From Sinohyriopsis cumingii (taxonomy: Eukaryota > Mollusca > Bivalvia > Unionida > Unionidae), in NCBI GenBank assembly GCA_028554795.2, contig CM068842.1:28039577-28103576 (forward strand): DNA of 64,000 nt, read 5' to 3'. How positions within the stretch are numbered: the first letter of the stretch is position 1; every line of letters starts with the position of its first letter. Under the pieces are notes generated by a model. The model searched no databases, was not told the DNA's origin, and was given only the letters and a program-made list of their open reading frames with translations. The position numbers and the translations under genes were made by a program. Positions 59,321 to 64,000 of the stretch are shown piece by piece.

Positions 59321-60240
59321 CACATCTAAAATATTAAGCCATGAAGTTCTCATAGTCCGGTCTTATAGAATGTCAGATTTCAAAATCGCATTAAACATAT
59401 CTCACCTGTTTAACCGACTGAAACATATAAATATGGGTGCATTTTTTCACAATTCGATACAAATATGTTCATAAATCTACAAATTAAGGAAGAGTTTGAA
59501 GGAACTTTGAGGAACTTACTTAATGTTGCTTAAGTAGCCGAATTAGATTAATATAATAACTTTTCATTATAATAAGTACAGACATTTGTATTACATATTA
59601 ATAACAGAATCCGACATAAATCTATACAAGGCTACCGGTACGTATACATAACAGCATCCAGAGAGAGAGACACTTAAAGCATCTGTAAAATGTATACAGT
59701 GCTACAAACAAACAAACAACATATATCTACTGCGTCTACAGTCAGTTGTATCCACCATTCAATTTGCTTAGACGGCTCCGGAATTGAGTTTTGTTTTTGT
59801 TTTGTTTGTTTGTTTGCTTTTTGTTTGCTATTTCATGCCAAGAAAATTGAAGCTAAGTGTCTTTCCCAAGGACAAACGGAGACAGCCGACCGAGGCTGAC
59901 CTGGGTGGGCATTGAAGCATTTTGAGCCGGACGCTCTACCAACTGTGCTACTGCGTCCTAACTTTGATCTAAATGCATGTCCTACTTAATGTGGTTTGGT
60001 AATGAACTCAAGCGCTTCCAAATATATCTAACAGAATTACTTCTTATTCTTATCTTTGGAAAAGGCATTATATTGCAATATCTAAACGAATAATAGTTAA
60101 CTTTGGAATGAACAGTCATGGAAATACTTTGTAGAATTTCTTGCTTAAATATATCCTGGTTCTGATGCAAAAGTTATCAAACCCCTCGTACGAAGAGATT
60201 GAAGATTTGATTAAGAGTTCTTTATAAGTGCTACAAATGT
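57040..60240 (-). repeat. right arm of the long diverged inverted duplication (partner 12020-15530)
   Basis: See the left arm for anchors. It includes the (TTA)n tract 59289-59320 and a SINE on the minus strand (about 59845-59962, with caagtgtctttcccaaggac and gacgctctaccaactgtg words). Part of it (57430-57930) recurs directly at 60630-61130, so the arms are members of a dispersed repeat family rather than a private inversion. Confidence 0.8.
59845..59962 (-). repeat. tRNA-derived SINE copy, minus strand
   Basis: The reverse complement has gtagcacagttggtagagcg and ccttgggaaagacactta, matching the copy at 12327-12500 at the corresponding place in the other arm. Confidence 0.65.
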
Positions 60241-60459
60241 TTCTAAAAGAATAAAGATCTTGTAAATTTGCAGACTTAAACAGTCCATGTAGAACAAAAT
60301 TAATATATACAGTTCGATGGGTTTTATCTTGAATTCTGTCACTTTTCTATCTGCATGCCGCACTAATCCAAAGGTGCCAAATTAGGTTAAATTGGACACA
60401 ATAAAATAATCTTATACTGTTTAGTTTCCCAATGTAGTGATTGGTTACTTCTTTTTTAC

Positions 60460-61290
60460 ACATTATGTTACCTGGATACTTTTCTACAACTTTTAGATGT
60501 CTGTATAATGTTCTTAATATGCTGTTCTTATCTGCAAGTTTTATTTCTATCTCTGATTTCACTAAGGGTATATTTTACAATTTGTTTTAGATTCGAGAGC
60601 AAGAGCTTGGAATTTGTCGGGAATAAACCAGTCTTTAATTCTGTATAGTTAAAGTAGATCTTTAACCTCAGTTTTGTCCATGACTTCTTGACCAGGAATC
60701 GCGTGTATTTTGATTTCATTGCCTAAGGATAAACAAATAATAAAAGTAATCAGGTACCAATCCGGCGCCAAGTACATCCTCTTGAGAGATATATTCATAA
60801 AGGTTTGGTTAATCGACGGTCACCTCAGGGATAAATTGGATATCCCTGTAATAGACTATAATGGTTAAATTTATTGAGATCCAGCATGTTCATACATTTG
60901 ATGACGTACACTCAAATAATGATGACATATACCCAATATTACTGGAACGGAAATATTGCTGAATGTAACGTTTCATAATTGCATGTAGTCAGCTGTACTA
61001 GAATGTAATATTTAGAAGTCTGTATTAATCTTTAAAGGCTTCTTATTGTCTTACGATATTTTATTTTTTAAATGACGAATCCAGTTAACAAAGAACCAAC
61101 AAAATATTATTTTTCACCCACATCAAATATTTGTATACGTACAAGTTTTAAAATGACTTTCGAGTAGTAAAATCTTTGACTTTATAAATACTGTTAACTC
61201 ATGAAATAATCTCATCATTAGTAATTTAGTCATTGAGGATTTCATTATCATCATCACTGTTGTATTATAATATACTTCGGAATTTCTATC
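60460..61290 (+). repeat. partial direct copy of the dispersed repeat
   Basis: 60460-60625 matches 55735-55920, and 60630-61130 matches 57430-57930 (taacctcagttttgtccatga, cacctcagggataaat, gatgacgtacac, gtctgtattaatctttaaag). The 1.5 kb that separates these two blocks at 55.9-57.4 kb is missing here. 61190-61285 matches 170-265. Confidence 0.8.
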
Positions 61291-64000
61291 TGCCACTGAC
61301 ATTTGACTTCCTGAAACGTACGGAACAAAATATATCATTATATGTTATGTTTTCGCCATTATTAGATTCGCGAAGTATTGGTCCATATTGCACGGCTTCA
61401 TACTGCAGACACGTCTGCCTAAAAATGTTATAGTGTGTTAGGAACTCCTTTGCACAAAAATACTTGTACGCTCACGTCGTAGACGCGTTAGCTTTTGTTT
61501 GATTAGATTTGTTTGCGAATGAACTAAACAAGCTGCCTCGTTCATGTGAAAGTAGACATGATAATATTAACAATGTAGATGAGTGACAAATGAAACCTTT
61601 AAACAAGCAAACGAATAAACGTGATATTCGCAATGTCAACAACAAACGTGAGAGACGCAGTAATTGAAAATTCTATTCTGCTCATTTGTAGATATTTAGG
61701 AGAAATAGCCGTAACCGTTCGCAAACAGAATGGTTCATACTGTGACCAGTGCTCTCTATGGTCTATAAAAGTAGCAGCGAAAAGCATATTTAGGCCAATA
61801 GCTATCACATATCTATCAGAAACGTACCATTTTACACATCAGGTAAAACATTAAATTCAACAACAAAATGCAACTTAAGGTTTTAGTAGGAATCTAAGAG
61901 CACAAGAGCCAATTAGCCAAGACGACGAAAAATTATTTTAACTTGCTAAATGGACTTAAATACAATAGCTGCTTTCCAATTTTTCCCATGTAACTATTTT
62001 GATACAATTACTGTTAAGCTAGCGATACAAGCCATATTGGTCAAAATTGGGGTCCCTCCAACAGCGACCATGCAAGTGACGGGGAATAAGCATGTCTTCT
62101 TTTGCTGATAAAATGAACGGTAATAAATATACCTGCATCTTAAATTTCCTAAAAATATACTTCTTTAGTTAGTTCTGCAAATCCAAATGACATGACCCAT
62201 GTTATGGAGTCACTGATACACACCGAAATAGTACTGTAATTTCGACTACATTTCCAACTGAAATCGCATTCTCCTCACTGCACTGATCTGACTCAATAAA
62301 CCTAGTCATTCATAAGCAGAAAAGCAGAATTCAGTTGGATCAATATAAAAACAAAATCTATGTATTCGAGACCAACTGGGAAAGTCTCTTCAATACGCAT
62401 TCATTCAAAATGTGACTCTAAACTTAAATTTTTAGGTCCTCAACCCGGAAAGATCTCCCACCATTACTTTTGTAATTTTCTTAAATATTTAAAATGTTTT
62501 GCATCAAATTGAAATTTTAAGTTACATTGTTATTCGATGGTTAAATTGTGATGTAAGCAGATGATCCTATCATAATCAAGATAGTGCACTTGTCCACCAC
62601 CACCCGCCCCCAAAAGATACAAGCGAAACGTTTCTAAGTTAAGTTTTGATTACAGTTAGATGGCTAAACAAATATTCTCTGGAAATATTTAAATGCAGGA
62701 GCTTCGTCCTTTTTTCCACCACTGAAAGTTCATTCACACAGGCACCTCGCTTATTATTTGATGCACCTACCTATTGTTTACTGCCCACAACCCCAACCAT
62801 ATTGCTGGAATAGTTTATCATAATAAATATCAAACTAATTGTCACAAACGTTCTCGTGACATATTTAGGCCGGTTGTTTGTGTACCCTCTTTTAAATAGA
62901 TGAATTGAGAGTGTAATTAGCTTAGAATCTATAAATAGGTGATTATGTAAGTGTTTGCGATTATTAATAATTACATTATTAATAAACCTTGTTGAATTTT
63001 TTTTTTGGTTGGTGGAGTTTTCAGAAGAATTAAGTTACTTTTTCTATTCGAAGGGTTAAATCTTTTACAATGACGGATATTTGCAAAAGGTCATGTAGCA
63101 AAATCATTTTTTACCCCTTTTACTTGGATATAAGTAAGTTGACTTGGACATTCTTTTCCGTCTCATTTCTTATATTCTTGTTGTAACATCCATCAGCAAA
63201 CCGTATTTAATGTTGTGTTTGTATATTATTGGAGAGCAAACATTTATTTGGATTATTCATTGCAATTACATAGTGCTCACTGGACTAAATTATAATTCTG
63301 TGACTATTGCTAATTATTCAAAAGATGCTGGGCAATGCCGTTTTGATACATCGGGACGTTTGGCAGACCATTGTATTCGAGGGTATGAAATTGGCTCGGA
63401 ACATTCGATTCTTTTGAACTTGAATAGTACTTTTAAGGATTATTTTCGATTCATTTCATAAAATTGAAAGTTCCTCTCAAATTGACATTTTGTAACTTTG
63501 ATAATGAGATTGCTTGTTTAGGTTGGCAAAACTTGTTTGTTTTGCTTCTATCTATTATTTAGCTTATCAACACAGAGTTGTAACAACTAAATAAGCCTTT
63601 GTAACTACAATCATGAATTATAGTACACATAATATAGGTATCCATAACAACTTTCAAGCAGAACTTTACATTGTATGTTTGTTAGAGGTGCATAGGAATT
63701 ATTCGTGTAGGAAACTGTAGTAATAACCGTGATCATTGTATCGACCTAATAGCCTTGTTCACGATTTTTGTTTTGGTGGGTTTAACGCCATTTTCTGCAC
63801 ATGATATGATGCCAGTATATAAGGTGGCAGGGTCCAGTTTCGTAATTTGGCCCCTGGCAAATTTCTTAACTTAAGGCTATGGTGTGACTTTTTCAGCTAT
63901 TATTGTTTACCATTTATAGATATGGATATATTTGTGAACTAGGTGTTTTGGGCTTGTGTTGTTCTTGAAATTGATGTCAGTCATGTACACCTTCCATAGT
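61291..64000. other. no certain gene
   Basis: Overlapping frames on both strands at 61599-61854 (69-77 codons) and a plus frame 63144-63461 (105 codons, starting from a non-ATG codon, with FDTSGRLADHCIRGYEIGSE) are unusually long for this composition. They contain no motif I recognise and no splice-site logic. Left as unexplained. Confidence 0.35.

Noticed and set aside
61599-61854. Minus-strand frame with SDRYVIAIGLN considered as a receptor exon with a DRY motif
   Set aside because: No hydrophobic helices in the right places, no consistent splice sites, and an equally long frame on the other strand.
63144-63461. 105-codon plus-strand frame
   Set aside because: Starts from a non-ATG codon, has no recognised motif or neighbour support, and lies in AT-rich DNA.

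Overview
The window looks like AT-rich nuclear DNA of an animal, most likely a mollusc or another lophotrochozoan. This is inferred from a five-exon opsin gene with GT-AG introns, tRNA-headed SINEs, and the mix of LINE, DIRS, Penelope-like, Ty3/gypsy and Polinton elements. I see no prokaryotic operons, CRISPR array or rRNA.

Layout: 0.8-5.0 kb holds LTR copies and a decayed Ty3/gypsy pol on the minus strand. 5.0-9.3 kb is a decayed DIRS-type tyrosine-recombinase retrotransposon interrupted by a small MITE. 9.35-10 kb is a LINE fragment. 12.0-15.5 kb is one arm of an old dispersed repeat whose second arm lies inverted at 57.0-60.2 kb; a further partial copy is at 60.4-61.3 kb.

16.47-31.28 kb is a nearly full-length Polinton/Maverick (polintovirus/adintovirus-like) element bounded by terminal inverted repeats of about 0.33-0.38 kb. 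It carries a protein-primed-type family B DNA polymerase (palm part only), a packaging ATPase, small basic proteins, an integrase with chromodomain, a membrane protein that is still open, a penton-like minor capsid protein, a major capsid protein, an adenain-like protease and several unrecognised small genes. Most genes are broken by stops and frameshifts, so this copy is fossil. Its most striking feature is that four short accessory genes each end in a histone-type 3' stem-loop followed 13-14 nt later by a purine-rich GAAAAGAGA-like element, i.e. the layout of replication-dependent histone mRNA 3' processing. Three of these genes also share a repeated core promoter with TATA 52-57 nt before the ATG. 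This suggests a module of virus-like genes expressed like histone genes in S phase. I do not know of a description of this in Polintons.

34.7-51.5 kb, minus strand, is an opsin gene: five exons whose phases match, giving 358 codons, with the retinal-binding lysine, counterion glutamate, disulfide cysteines and NPxxY present. Its introns hold a Penelope-like fragment, two LINE fragments, a second Polinton-type integrase remnant, SINEs and microsatellites. 52.6-55.8 kb is a decayed Ty3/gypsy-like element with the unusual order protease-integrase-RT/RNase H (as in the Gmr1 group). The remainder is repeat-derived or featureless DNA.
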